From Clostridia bacterium (lineage in GTDB: Bacteria > Bacillota > Clostridia > Christensenellales > DTU072), in the NCBI GenBank assembly GCA_028699795.1, contig JAQVTZ010000007.1, forward strand, positions 1 through 23,740: 23,740 bases of DNA. The letters run 5' to 3'. This document shows positions 9,371 through 16,079 of this stretch, in pieces. A program made the position numbers and the translations under genes. The notes below the pieces were generated by a model that was not told where the DNA came from, ran no database searches, and saw only the letters and a list, made by a program, of their open reading frames with translations. Numbering within the stretch: position 1 is the stretch's first letter; each line of letters opens with the position of its first letter.

Positions 9371-9802
9371 ATGAAAGGTATAAAGTATTTTTTTTATTAT
9401 CTACTCCAGTTTACTTGGGGACTTCCCCAAAACCTGTTGGGGTTCTATCTGTTTCTCAAATACCGAAAGTGCAAAAAAGAATTCTATCACGGTGCAATCA
9501 TCGTGTATCATCATGACAACTGGGGTGGGGTTTCTTTGGGTATGTTTATTATTATCAAAGCCTCTGGGGGTGAGAATTGGATTCACGAGGCAAAGATTCA
9601 TGAGTACGGACATTCTATCCAATCGTTAATATTGGGACCCTTATATTTGTTGGTAATAGGTTTGCCGTCATCTTGGTTGTATCATATGACCGAAAAAATA
9701 GTTTTTGGGCATGTCAACGAATATTATCTTTTTTATCCCGAACGATGGGCAAATTACCTCGGTCAGCTTGTAACGGGAGAAAAAATGCGACTAAATGATT
9801 AA
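9371..9802 (+). CDS. Small membrane protein with HEYGH motif, copy 1
   Basis: No named family is recognised with certainty. The 143-residue product has a hydrophobic N-terminal segment (residues 4-32) and a basic patch, RKCKK. At about 76-81 comes IHEYGH, which fits the HExxH zinc-metallopeptidase pattern, followed at once by a hydrophobic segment around LGPLYLLVIGLPS. A conserved YPERWANYLGQ near the C-terminus could supply a third acidic ligand. A membrane-bound zinc peptidase or a degenerate relative is possible but unproven. The ATG at 9371 has TAGGA at 9360-9364 with six bases of spacing, so it is preferred over ATG 9368 and over the upstream GTG at 9350. It is duplicated in tandem. Confidence 0.7.
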   Translation: MKGIKYFFYYLLQFTWGLPQNLLGFYLFLKYRKCKKEFYHGAIIVYHHDNWGGVSLGMFIIIKASGGENWIHEAKIHEYGHSIQSLILGPLYLLVIGLPSSWLYHMTEKIVFGHVNEYYLFYPERWANYLGQLVTGEKMRLND

Positions 9803-9872
9803 GGTAAATTACAAATAAGGATAAGAGCAAGAGAAAAGTGTTGAGAGTTAAGTGTGGGGTATAGGAACAATG

Positions 9873-10301
9873 ATGAAAGGCATAAAATATTTCTTTTATT
9901 ATCTACTTCAGTTTACTTGGGGGATATTGCAAAATATCGGGGGCTTTTGCTTGTTTCTCAAGTATCGCAAGTGTAAAAAAGAGTTTTTCCATGGCTCTGT
10001 TATCGTTTATCACAACGAAAAATGGGGCGGGATCTCGATGGGTATTTTTATTATTATGAATGGTACCCGCAGCGAGAATTGGATTTATGATGCCAAAATT
10101 CACGAATACGGACACACCATTCAATCGCTGATATTGGGACCGCTGTATTTTTTGGTTATCGGTGTTCCATCTTTTGTGTGGCGATATCTTACCAATAATA
10201 TTATCTTTAGTGATTTTGAGTATTATGAATTCTATCCGGAGGGTTGGGCAAACTATTTAGGACAAGCGGTTACGGGGCAAAAGATGCGGCTAAACGAATA
10301 G
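9873..10301 (+). CDS. Small membrane protein with HEYGH motif, copy 2
   Basis: This is the paralogue of the preceding gene, with 142 residues and about 70 percent identity. It keeps the N-terminal hydrophobic segment, RKCKK, IHEYGH, the following hydrophobic segment, and the WANYLGQ and KMRLN stretches. It differs most in the loop after LVIGVPS and loses one residue there. YPERW in copy 1 is YPEGW here, while the candidate zinc-binding His, Glu, His and the downstream Glu are kept. Both copies therefore seem to be under selection for the same core. The start follows the same TAGGA leader as in copy 1. The function is unknown; a metallopeptidase-like fold is an inference from the HExxH motif alone. 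Confidence 0.7.
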   Translation: MKGIKYFFYYLLQFTWGILQNIGGFCLFLKYRKCKKEFFHGSVIVYHNEKWGGISMGIFIIMNGTRSENWIYDAKIHEYGHTIQSLILGPLYFLVIGVPSFVWRYLTNNIIFSDFEYYEFYPEGWANYLGQAVTGQKMRLNE

Positions 10302-10420
10302 TTTCGAAAGCCGCAGGTGTATCATTTTAGCAAGAAAGTCATATATTCGGTTGCGAAAACAATGCGGTTTTGGCCCCTGTCGGATAAGCAAACTTTTTTA
10401 GGAAATCCGACGCAAAATTG

Positions 10421-10449
10421 TTGACATATTTTATAGGATAGGTTATATT
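10421..10449 (+). promoter_or_regulatory. Promoter of the tRNA operon
   Basis: TTGACA (10421-10426) and TATATT (10444-10449) are separated by 17 bases, a near-consensus vegetative promoter. Transcription should start near 10456, about 26 bases before tRNA-Pro. An inverted repeat GTCGGAT/ATCCGAC (10379-10385 with 10405-10411) precedes it; its role is unclear. Confidence 0.8.
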
Positions 10450-10481
10450 ATTAAGGTCGCAAAATGATATGGTCACCGAGA

Positions 10482-10558
10482 CGGGGTGTGGCGCAGCTTG
10501 GTAGCGCACTTGGTTTGGGACCAAGGTGTCGGGAGTTCGAATCTCTTCACCCCGACCA
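10482..10558 (+). tRNA. tRNA-Pro (TGG)
   Basis: The acceptor stem pairs CGGGGTG with CACCCCG. The anticodon loop reads TTTGGGA with anticodon TGG, the T-arm has GTTCGAATC, and CCA is encoded. It is first in a six-gene cluster. Confidence 0.95.
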
Positions 10559-10575
10559 AGATAAGTTGTGTACAA

Positions 10576-10652
10576 GGGCCTTTAGCTCAGTTGGTTAGAG
10601 CGGTCGGCTCATAACCGATTGGTCCGCGGTTCGAGTCCGTGAAGGCCCACCA
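10576..10652 (+). tRNA. tRNA-Met (CAT), elongator type
   Basis: The acceptor pairs GGGCCTT with AAGGCCC. The anticodon is CAT in CTCATAA, and CCA is encoded. The G1-C72 pair argues against initiator tRNA. A lysidine-modified tRNA-Ile would also show CAT, but the body resembles elongator Met. Confidence 0.88.
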
Positions 10653-10686
10653 GCAACAAATCTGATGCGAAGCGGCAATTTCATAT

Positions 10687-10763
10687 GGTCCGGTAGTTCA
10701 GTTGGTTAGAACGCTAGCCTGTCACGCTAGAGGTCGAGGGTTCGAGTCCCTTCCGGATCGCCA
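10687..10763 (+). tRNA. tRNA-Asp (GTC)
   Basis: The acceptor pairs GGTCCGG with CCGGATC (one G-T pair). The anticodon is GTC in CTGTCAC, the discriminator is G and CCA is encoded. Confidence 0.95.
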
Positions 10764-10766
10764 GTT

Positions 10767-10842
10767 GCCTTGGTAGCTCAGTTGGTAGAGCAGGGGACTG
10801 AAAATCCCCGTGTCGGTGGTTCAATTCCGCCCCAAGGCACCA
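10767..10842 (+). tRNA. tRNA-Phe (GAA)
   Basis: The acceptor pairs GCCTTGG with CCAAGGC. The anticodon is GAA in CTGAAAA, the discriminator is A and CCA is encoded. It starts three bases after the CCA of tRNA-Asp. Confidence 0.95.
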
Positions 10843-10846
10843 TTTT

Positions 10847-10871
10847 ATATAAGCGGGCAACCCGCTTATAT
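10847..10871. repeat. Perfect hairpin between tRNA-Phe and tRNA-Thr
   Basis: ATATAAGCGGG (10847-10857) pairs perfectly with CCCGCTTATAT (10861-10871) across a three-base loop. There is no strong T-run after it, so it is not a standard terminator for the forward strand. Confidence 0.75.
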
Positions 10872-10880
10872 TTAAAAATT

Positions 10881-10957
10881 GCTGGCTTAGCTCAACTAGG
10901 CAGAGCAGCTGATTTGTAATCAGCAGGTTGATGGTTCGATTCCATTAGCCAGCTCCA
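10881..10957 (+). tRNA. tRNA-Thr (TGT)
   Basis: The acceptor pairs GCTGGCT with AGCCAGC. The anticodon is TGT in TTTGTAA, the T-arm has GTTCGATTC, and CCA is encoded. Confidence 0.95.
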
Positions 10958-10960
10958 TAT

Positions 10961-11045
<85 letters not shown>

Positions 11046-11050
11046 AAAAA

Positions 11051-11077
11051 GCGCTTGCGTATTGCAAGTGTTTTTTT
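11051..11077 (+). terminator. Terminator of the tRNA operon
   Basis: GCGCTTGC (11051-11058) pairs with GCAAGTGT (11064-11071, two G-T pairs), followed by a run of T to 11077. It directly follows tRNA-Tyr. Confidence 0.8.
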
Positions 11078-11079
11078 AT

Positions 11080-11193
11080 GTATCTGCGACTTGTTGCAGA
11101 TACATATCATGCCGTTTGCTTGCAAACGGTACATCATGCCTCACGAAGTGAGGTACAATACCCGTCGCAGACATAATGTATCGCTAATGCGAC
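11080..11193. repeat. String of short hairpins with a repeated linker
   Basis: Three tight stem-loops lie in a row: 11080-11103 (GTATCTGC/GCAGATAC), 11112-11129 (CCGTTTG/CAAACGG) and 11139-11153 (CCTCAC/GTGAGG). A looser GTCGCA/TGCGAC pair spans 11164-11193. Linkers are near-identical: TACATATCATGCC, TACATCATGCC, then TACAATACCC. No gene is seen here. Confidence 0.75.
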
Positions 11194-11258
11194 ATTTGCT
11201 ATAAAGTAACTTTTATAATATTTCGGAATAGGTTATAAATAGCTTTATTGTGAAAACA

Positions 11259-11288
11259 TTGACATTTCGGTAAATAATAAGGTATGAT
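11259..11288 (+). promoter_or_regulatory. Promoter of the Gls24-nusB-folD cluster
   Basis: TTGACA (11259-11264) and TATGAT (11283-11288) are separated by 18 bases. Transcription should begin near 11295. This excludes the upstream in-frame ATG at 11284, which lies inside the -10 element, as the start of the first gene. Confidence 0.8.
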
Positions 11289-11370
11289 TATAGCAATGAT
11301 AGAGCGGCAAAACTTTTATAAAGATTATGTCGTAATTTCTATACCTATGCAACATACATGGGAGATGATT

Positions 11371-11706
11371 ATGTCCAAGCAAATCAAACCGCAGGCACTT
11401 ACCAGATACAATAGCATTATTGCCTCGATTGCCAATAACGCGGTAGAAAAAACCGAAGGAGTTACCCAAGAGTTGGGTTTGGTTAAGTACAAATTCGGGT
11501 TAAGTACGCTAAAAGACCGCAATGTGCATGTTTATCTCGACGATGACGCTGCAATTATTGATATTTATGTCAATGTAGACTACGGGTACAGTGTCCCCGA
11601 AGTCGTCTGTATGTTGCAGGAACGCATCAAACACGATGTCGAAGACGGCACTAGGTTTCGTGTCAAAAAAACCAATGTACATGTATCCAATATCAATTTC
11701 AACTAA
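11371..11706 (+). CDS. Asp23/Gls24 family envelope-stress protein
   Basis: The 111-residue protein belongs to the small alkaline-shock family Asp23/Gls24, abundant Firmicute proteins tied to cell-envelope homeostasis. It shows the family pattern: an N-terminal strand-helix (around IIASIANNAVEKTEGV), a central strand pair (NVHVYLDDDAAIIDIYVNVDYG), and a helix then strand ending in VNVHVSNI-like sequence (KKTNVHVSNINF). The start at ATG 11371 has GGGAG at 11360-11364 with a six-base gap and gives the normal family length. The gene sits directly before nusB, a frequent clostridial arrangement, and probably shares the transcript from the promoter at 11259. Confidence 0.88.
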   Translation: MSKQIKPQALTRYNSIIASIANNAVEKTEGVTQELGLVKYKFGLSTLKDRNVHVYLDDDAAIIDIYVNVDYGYSVPEVVCMLQERIKHDVEDGTRFRVKKTNVHVSNINFN

Positions 11707-11720
11707 TTAAGGCAGGCAAT

Positions 11721-12137
11721 ATGTTAAGTAGAAAAAAAGCGAGAGACACCGTATATAAACTTATTTACGAATATCTTTTTCTAAAAGAAACAAACAATAA
11801 GTCCCTCGAAATCGTCACCGGTGTGGATATGGCCCAAAAAGATTACGAATATATCTGTTCGGCCTATTTAGGCGTAATCGACCATTACGATGAACTTACA
11901 GCTTATATCGAAAAATATTCCGATAAATTCGCGCTTAATCGCATCTATCGACCCGATCTTGCAGCCCTAATTTTAGCGGTATACGAAATGAAGTATATGC
12001 CTGACATCCCCATGTCGGTATCAATCAGCGAGGCGGTGGAATTGGTAAAAATATATTCAACCGAAAAAAGCCACCAGTATGTGAACGGTATCCTGTCTTC
12101 AGTTTATAAGGAGCTCAACCAAAATGCAAATCATTGA
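11721..12137 (+). CDS. nusB: NusB, transcription antitermination factor
   Basis: NusB with NusE (ribosomal protein S10) binds boxA RNA and supports antitermination and rRNA maturation. The 138-residue, mostly helical protein starts with the family-like SRKKARDTVYKLIYEYLF. It contains NRIYRPDLAALILAVYEMKYMPDIP and ends with the conserved ISEAVELVKIYSTEKSHQYVNGILSSV, in which the VNGIL stretch is typical. AAGGCAGG just upstream serves as ribosome site. Its 3' end overlaps folD by 14 bases, suggesting coupled translation. Confidence 0.93.
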   Translation: MLSRKKARDTVYKLIYEYLFLKETNNKSLEIVTGVDMAQKDYEYICSAYLGVIDHYDELTAYIEKYSDKFALNRIYRPDLAALILAVYEMKYMPDIPMSVSISEAVELVKIYSTEKSHQYVNGILSSVYKELNQNANH

Positions 12138-12972
12138 CGGCAAAAAAACAGCTTCTGAAATCAGACTTGCATTAAAAGAAAAAGTATCTTCGGCGGTGAT
12201 GAAATATAAAAAACCGATAGGTCTCGCCGTTATTCTTGTAGGCGACGATGCGCCCAGCAAAATTTATACTGCCAATAAAGCGAAAGCATGCAACGAAATC
12301 GGCATACAATCCTTTTTGTATCGATTGGAAGACGGAATCCCACAAGAAGAAATCCTTGCGCTTATCGACCGCCTGAACCGTGACGACGCGGTAAACGGTA
12401 TATTGGTGCAACTCCCTCTGCCCAAGCGTTACGACGAAAGTAATATTCTAAAAAGCATTGATGTCAATAAGGATGTAGACGGATATTCCGCCTACCAAAT
12501 AGGCCGCTTGAATCTAGGAAAGCCGGAATTGGTGTCTTGTACGCCTCTAGGCGTGCTTACGCTGTTAGATACTTATCAGATTCCGATAGAAGGGAAAGAA
12601 GCGGTGGTTGTAGGTCGCTCCAATGTTGTAGGCAAACCTGTCGCGCAACTGCTTTTGAGCCGCAATGCAACGGTAACGATATGTCACAGCCGCACACAGA
12701 ATCTTGCAGAGCATACGCGGCGGGCGGATATTTTAATTGTTGCCGCAGGCCGAGCAAAAATGATAACGGGCGATATGGTAAAGCGTGGCGTAGTTGTTAT
12801 TGATGTGGGGATTAACCGTGACGAACACGGCTTATGCGGCGATGTTGACTTCGATTCGGTTGCGCCCAAAGCGTCGTATATTACACCCGTACCCGGAGGC
12901 GTGGGCCCGATGACAATTGCCATGCTTATGACCAATACCCTAAAGGCCTACGAATTGCAAAATGGCCGATAA
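12124..12972 (+). CDS. folD: FolD, methylene-THF dehydrogenase/cyclohydrolase
   Basis: FolD interconverts 5,10-methylene-, methenyl- and 10-formyl-tetrahydrofolate, feeding purine and formyl-Met synthesis. The active-site motif YTANK (Y at about 49, K at about 53) carries the catalytic lysine. GILVQLPLPK and KDVDGYS form the substrate pocket. The Rossmann part has VVGRSNVVGKPVAQLL, and the signature TPVPGGVGPMT lies near the C-terminus. The 282-residue length is normal. The start overlaps nusB and the end overlaps xseA by 11 bases, so the cluster is tightly packed. Confidence 0.95.
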   Translation: MQIIDGKKTASEIRLALKEKVSSAVMKYKKPIGLAVILVGDDAPSKIYTANKAKACNEIGIQSFLYRLEDGIPQEEILALIDRLNRDDAVNGILVQLPLPKRYDESNILKSIDVNKDVDGYSAYQIGRLNLGKPELVSCTPLGVLTLLDTYQIPIEGKEAVVVGRSNVVGKPVAQLLLSRNATVTICHSRTQNLAEHTRRADILIVAAGRAKMITGDMVKRGVVVIDVGINRDEHGLCGDVDFDSVAPKASYITPVPGGVGPMTIAMLMTNTLKAYELQNGR

Positions 12973-14140
12973 ACAATATATTACCGTATCGGAGCTTAAT
13001 TTTTACCTTAACAGGATAGTCGCAAGCGAAGAACTTTTGCAAAACATTCCCGTATTGGGAGAGGTATCCGGGATTTCGGTATCCGGAAACAATTTGTATT
13101 TCACAATAAAAGATGAAAGCGCGCAACTTCAAGCATGCTTTTTTAATTTTGGCAAGGGTTATATGCCCATAAGCGGGGAACAGGTACTATTGTACGGTTC
13201 GCCCGATTTTTACGCCAGAGGCGGACGCCTCAGTTTTCTTGTAAATAAGATAGAACCTTTCGGAAAGGGTAAATTATATGCCGAATTGGAAAAACTGAAG
13301 CAAAAACTTGCGGCAGAAGGTTTGTTCGATCCCAACCGCAAGAAACCTCTGCCCAAATACCCCCTAGAGATTGGCGTTGTTACCAGTATGTCGGGTGCCG
13401 TAATATTCGATATTGTCAATACCATTCGAAGACGCAATCAACTTAGCAATATAACGCTTATCAATGTCCCTGTGCAGGGCGATAGCGCGCCCGAAGCAAT
13501 TTGCACGGGGCTTGCGCTTGCAGACAAACAGAACTTCGATGCCGTTATTTTGGCGCGCGGAGGAGGGTCTTTCGAGGACCTTTTACCGTTTAATAACGAA
13601 AAGGTCGCGCGCGCGGTCTTTCAGATGAAAACCGTGACCGTGTCCGCTGTTGGTCACGAAACGGACTATTCGCTTACCGATTTCGCCGCAGACGCCCGCG
13701 CTATGACGCCGACCGCCGCCGCCGAAATGCTCGCATTCGATACGGATGCGATTTCCAAAGAAATCATATCAAAAGTATTTACAGTAGGGCAGTTCGTGAC
13801 AACAAAAATAGATACTTTCTATGCCAAAGTGCAGAGTCGCACCAAAGAAGTAAACTATATTTGTTCGGCAAAACTTAACGCATATGCCGAACAGGTTAGA
13901 AACGGAGTTTCTAAGGCAAAAATATTATGCGAGTCAAAACTTACCGCAACCGATCATAGAACCGAAATTATAATGTCCAAACTATCGGCGCTCAATCCAG
14001 CCAACCTTTTGCAAAAGGGGTATTTCCGTGTTATGAGCAAGGGCAAGGATATCAATAAAATTGAGCAACTTGCCCTCGACGATATCTTTAAACTTTACGG
14101 CGCGGATGGAAGTTTGGAAGCGAAAGTATTAAAAAAATAA
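12962..14140 (+). CDS. xseA: Exonuclease VII large subunit
   Basis: XseA is the catalytic subunit of ExoVII, which cuts single-stranded DNA to oligonucleotides from both ends. The N-terminal OB-fold (about 1-100) includes GEVSGISVSGNNLYFTIKD. The core has IGVVTSMSGAVIFDIVNTI, then ILARGGGSFEDLLPFN, and VGHETDYSLTDFAADARAMTPTAAAE, all hallmark blocks. A coiled, lysine-rich helical region (about 260-345) follows; in the family this binds the small subunit. The length of 392 residues is close to normal. xseB follows after 54-66 bases. Confidence 0.94.
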   Translation: MADKQYITVSELNFYLNRIVASEELLQNIPVLGEVSGISVSGNNLYFTIKDESAQLQACFFNFGKGYMPISGEQVLLYGSPDFYARGGRLSFLVNKIEPFGKGKLYAELEKLKQKLAAEGLFDPNRKKPLPKYPLEIGVVTSMSGAVIFDIVNTIRRRNQLSNITLINVPVQGDSAPEAICTGLALADKQNFDAVILARGGGSFEDLLPFNNEKVARAVFQMKTVTVSAVGHETDYSLTDFAADARAMTPTAAAEMLAFDTDAISKEIISKVFTVGQFVTTKIDTFYAKVQSRTKEVNYICSAKLNAYAEQVRNGVSKAKILCESKLTATDHRTEIIMSKLSALNPANLLQKGYFRVMSKGKDINKIEQLALDDIFKLYGADGSLEAKVLKK

Positions 14141-14206
14141 ATTGCAATATATAAATTGAGTTGTAAAATAGAGACGCCAAAATAAGGTAATCAAATGGAG
14201 AAGTAT

Positions 14207-14425
14207 ATGAATATAGAAAAGGATATTGAAAAGCTGGATAAGCTGGTAGAAAAATTGGGAAGTGAAACGCTGTCGATAGACGCAAGTCTTACGGCATTTA
14301 ATGAGGCAATTGAAGCGGCGAAAGCGTGTCTTGCAGGTATCAAGGACAGCAAAGGTAAATTGGAACTTCTGAAAAACGAAGCCGAACGAATTGAACTTAC
14401 GCTAGAAAATGAAAGACTTAAGTAA
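14207..14425 (+). CDS. xseB: Exonuclease VII small subunit
   Basis: XseB is a short helical protein that decorates XseA. The sequence has the family plan: an N-terminal helix IEKLDKLVEKLGSETLSIDASLTAF, then NEAIEAAKACLAGIKDSKGKLELL. I favour ATG 14207, which has TGGAG at 14196-14200 and a six-base gap (72 residues). ATG 14195 adds four residues and is also possible, with AAGG at 14184-14187. It overlaps ispA by 17 bases. Confidence 0.85.
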   Translation: MNIEKDIEKLDKLVEKLGSETLSIDASLTAFNEAIEAAKACLAGIKDSKGKLELLKNEAERIELTLENERLK

Positions 14426-15236
14426 TTATTACAAAACAATCGAGTCGGCTGTTCAAGCAGAATTGCAGGCGTATCAAACTATTGTCGAACCTGTTTTGTA
14501 CCGCGCGATGGAGTATGCCATAACAGGGGGCGGTAAAAGAGTAAGACCGATGCTTATGCTTTTAAGCGCGGATACACTCAATATTCCGCACAAAAAAATA
14601 ATTCGTCTTGCGGTCGCTTTGGAATGTATTCATACCTATTCTCTCATTCATGACGATTTACCTTGTATGGATAACGATGATTATAGACGGGGGCGGCCGA
14701 CAGTTCACAAAGTCTTTGGCGAAGCGATTGCCGTGCTTGCGGGAGACGCTCTTCTTAATCTGGCTTCCGAAATCATGTTGGACGCTTGCATAAACAATCA
14801 CTCGTTAATTTCTGCTGCATTATTTATTTCGCGCGCCGCAGGTATAACGGGAATGGTTTGCGGTCAAGCCGCCGATATTACCAAAAACCGTTATGACGAA
14901 ACAGAGCTGATTAAAATGTATACGGGCAAAACAGGCGCTTTAATCCAAGCAGCAATTGCCGTACCCTATATTGCGGAACAGAATGAAAATGTACCTGTTA
15001 TAAAAGAATTGGGTCGCCATATCGGCCTCGTGTTTCAGCTGGCAGATGACCTTTTAGATTACCGCGACGGTAGCGATAAAGAAAAAACAACCTATGTTTC
15101 GTTGTTCGGAGAACAAAAAACCTTAGAAAAAATAGCAAGCTTTAACACAAAATGTAACAAGTTTTATGATGCTCTTGGTCTTTCACAGTCTGCGCTAAAA
15201 GAATATACAGAGCAACTTTCACATAGACTAAGTTAG
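14409..15236 (+). CDS. ispA: Short-chain polyprenyl diphosphate synthase (IspA type)
   Basis: It condenses isopentenyl diphosphate with allylic diphosphates, most likely to farnesyl diphosphate (C15). The first aspartate-rich motif is DDLPCMD (82-88) and the second DDLLD (213-217). GGGKRVRP at about 40-47 binds isopentenyl diphosphate. Tyr77, five residues before the first DD, fits enzymes that stop at C15, but a C20 product cannot be excluded. The 275-residue length is slightly under the usual 290-300. In many Firmicutes dxs follows here; in this window it is replaced by repeats and the OLE locus. Confidence 0.93.
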   Translation: MKDLSNYYKTIESAVQAELQAYQTIVEPVLYRAMEYAITGGGKRVRPMLMLLSADTLNIPHKKIIRLAVALECIHTYSLIHDDLPCMDNDDYRRGRPTVHKVFGEAIAVLAGDALLNLASEIMLDACINNHSLISAALFISRAAGITGMVCGQAADITKNRYDETELIKMYTGKTGALIQAAIAVPYIAEQNENVPVIKELGRHIGLVFQLADDLLDYRDGSDKEKTTYVSLFGEQKTLEKIASFNTKCNKFYDALGLSQSALKEYTEQLSHRLS

Positions 15237-15453
15237 TATAGTGTAATACAATGTACAAATGACAATGTACAAATGACAATATACAAATTACAAATATGGA
15301 TGAATCCAAATTACAAATGACAATGTACAAATTACAAATATTGATAGATTATATTGTTGTAGTCCGTAAACACTTTTGGCACATAAAAGTCATTTATTTT
15401 CGACTTAGAGTGAAAAATCGGATGGAACTGGCAAATGTGTATTTTATGAACGC
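15237..15453. repeat. Spacer with AT-rich interspersed repeats
   Basis: Copies of ACAATGTACAAAT are at 15248-15260, 15262-15274 and 15320-15332, with a variant ACAATATACAAAT at 15276-15288. They are interleaved with AAATTACAAAT words like those at 9233-9322. The rest of the spacer up to the OLE promoter shows no gene that I can support. Confidence 0.75.
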
Positions 15454-15482
15454 TTGCATATTCGGTACTGTTGTGATATAAT
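15454..15482 (+). promoter_or_regulatory. Promoter of the OLE RNA
   Basis: TTGCAT (15454-15459) and a perfect TATAAT (15477-15482) lie 17 bases apart. A TG one base before the -10 makes it an extended -10 promoter. The predicted start near 15489 falls just before the 5' strand of the RNA closing helix. Confidence 0.8.
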
Positions 15483-15488
15483 TCTAGA

Positions 15489-16062
15489 CGATTGGTGGTA
15501 CAGTATTCTAGTCGGATACGATACAATCGAGGACGGAGTTAAAATACCGTTAAAGAGCATATCGATGAAGTTTCTTGTGTCGGCTTGGATTGCCCAAATT
15601 TGGGCTGATGCTGGAAGTTAAGGTATATGGGCGGTCGACAATGGCATGCCGAAATCGACCCATTTACCGTGGAGACCCTCTCCGGTGGGTGAAAAATCTA
15701 CTGATTGGGATTAAACCTGCAATGCGGTAACAAATAGCTGTGTGCAGAGTAGCTTGCCTTGAGTGGCGGGTGTGAATAGGTTAATCAGGTCAATGTTGTC
15801 AGCGCAGACACAAAACCCTTGCCCTTGAAACCCTAAGCTGCAAAAGAGGATAGGTTGTATCCATTTCGAAAAAGAAAATTTCTAGACTGCTAAGATTGAG
15901 GATTATAGTGTGCACTAAGTGGCGATTCGGTTATACCGTGAGCAATCTGGTATAGTGGTGTTTCAAAGGAAACTGCTTGATCGGCGACGGCAAGTACACC
16001 GCTGGGAAATCCTACCGAACCTGATGGCGCAAGGTTTACTCAATCTTTACCACCATTTTTTT
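15489..16062 (+). ncRNA. ole: OLE RNA (ornate, large, extremophilic RNA)
   Basis: OLE is a large structured RNA that forms a membrane-bound ribonucleoprotein with OapA. In Bacillus halodurans its loss gives sensitivity to cold, short-chain alcohols and magnesium. The evidence here is context plus structure: about 574 bases without an ORF, between ispA and oapA in an xseB-ispA-OLE-oapA-tlyA order. The 5' end TGGTGGTA (15493-15500) pairs with the 3' end TACCACCA (16048-16055), followed by seven T. Inner stems visible are GCCCAAATTTGGGC (15592-15605), GGTCGA/TCGACC (15633-15638 with 15655-15660), GGAGA/TCTCC (15671-15683), TATACC/GGTATA (15932-15954) and GTTTC/GAAAC (15960-15973). I did not align it to the family model. 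Confidence 0.87.
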
Positions 16063-16079
16063 ATTGATGAGGTTTTTTT

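Larger units (their letters stand above)
9304..10301 (+). repeat. Tandem duplication with a 502-base period
   Basis: Unit 1 is about 9304-9805 and unit 2 about 9806-10301. Each holds a leader of about 65 bases plus a gene for an HEYGH membrane protein. Over 63 aligned leader bases I count three differences (about 95 percent identity). The proteins match at about 100 of 143 positions (about 70 percent). Confidence 0.9.

Noticed and set aside
10339..10575. Minus-strand ORF of 78 codons starting within tRNA-Pro
   Set aside because: It is the reverse of tRNA-Pro, giving the well-known false peptide with EIRTPDTLVPNQVR. The tRNA explains the sequence.
11080..11193. CRISPR array reading of the hairpin string
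   Set aside because: The linkers are short and not identical, spacing is 26-30 bases, and the variable parts are self-complementary, unlike CRISPR spacers. No cas genes are present.
15296..15481. ORF of 61 codons in the repeat block before OLE
   Set aside because: It begins in the AT-rich repeats and ends in the OLE promoter. There is no ribosome site and no recognisable protein.
15489..16062. tmRNA, RNase P RNA or 6S RNA as identity of the large RNA
   Set aside because: There is no tRNA-like end or tag reading frame for tmRNA. I see none of the conserved RNase P core motifs. It is far too long for 6S. Gene context fits OLE.
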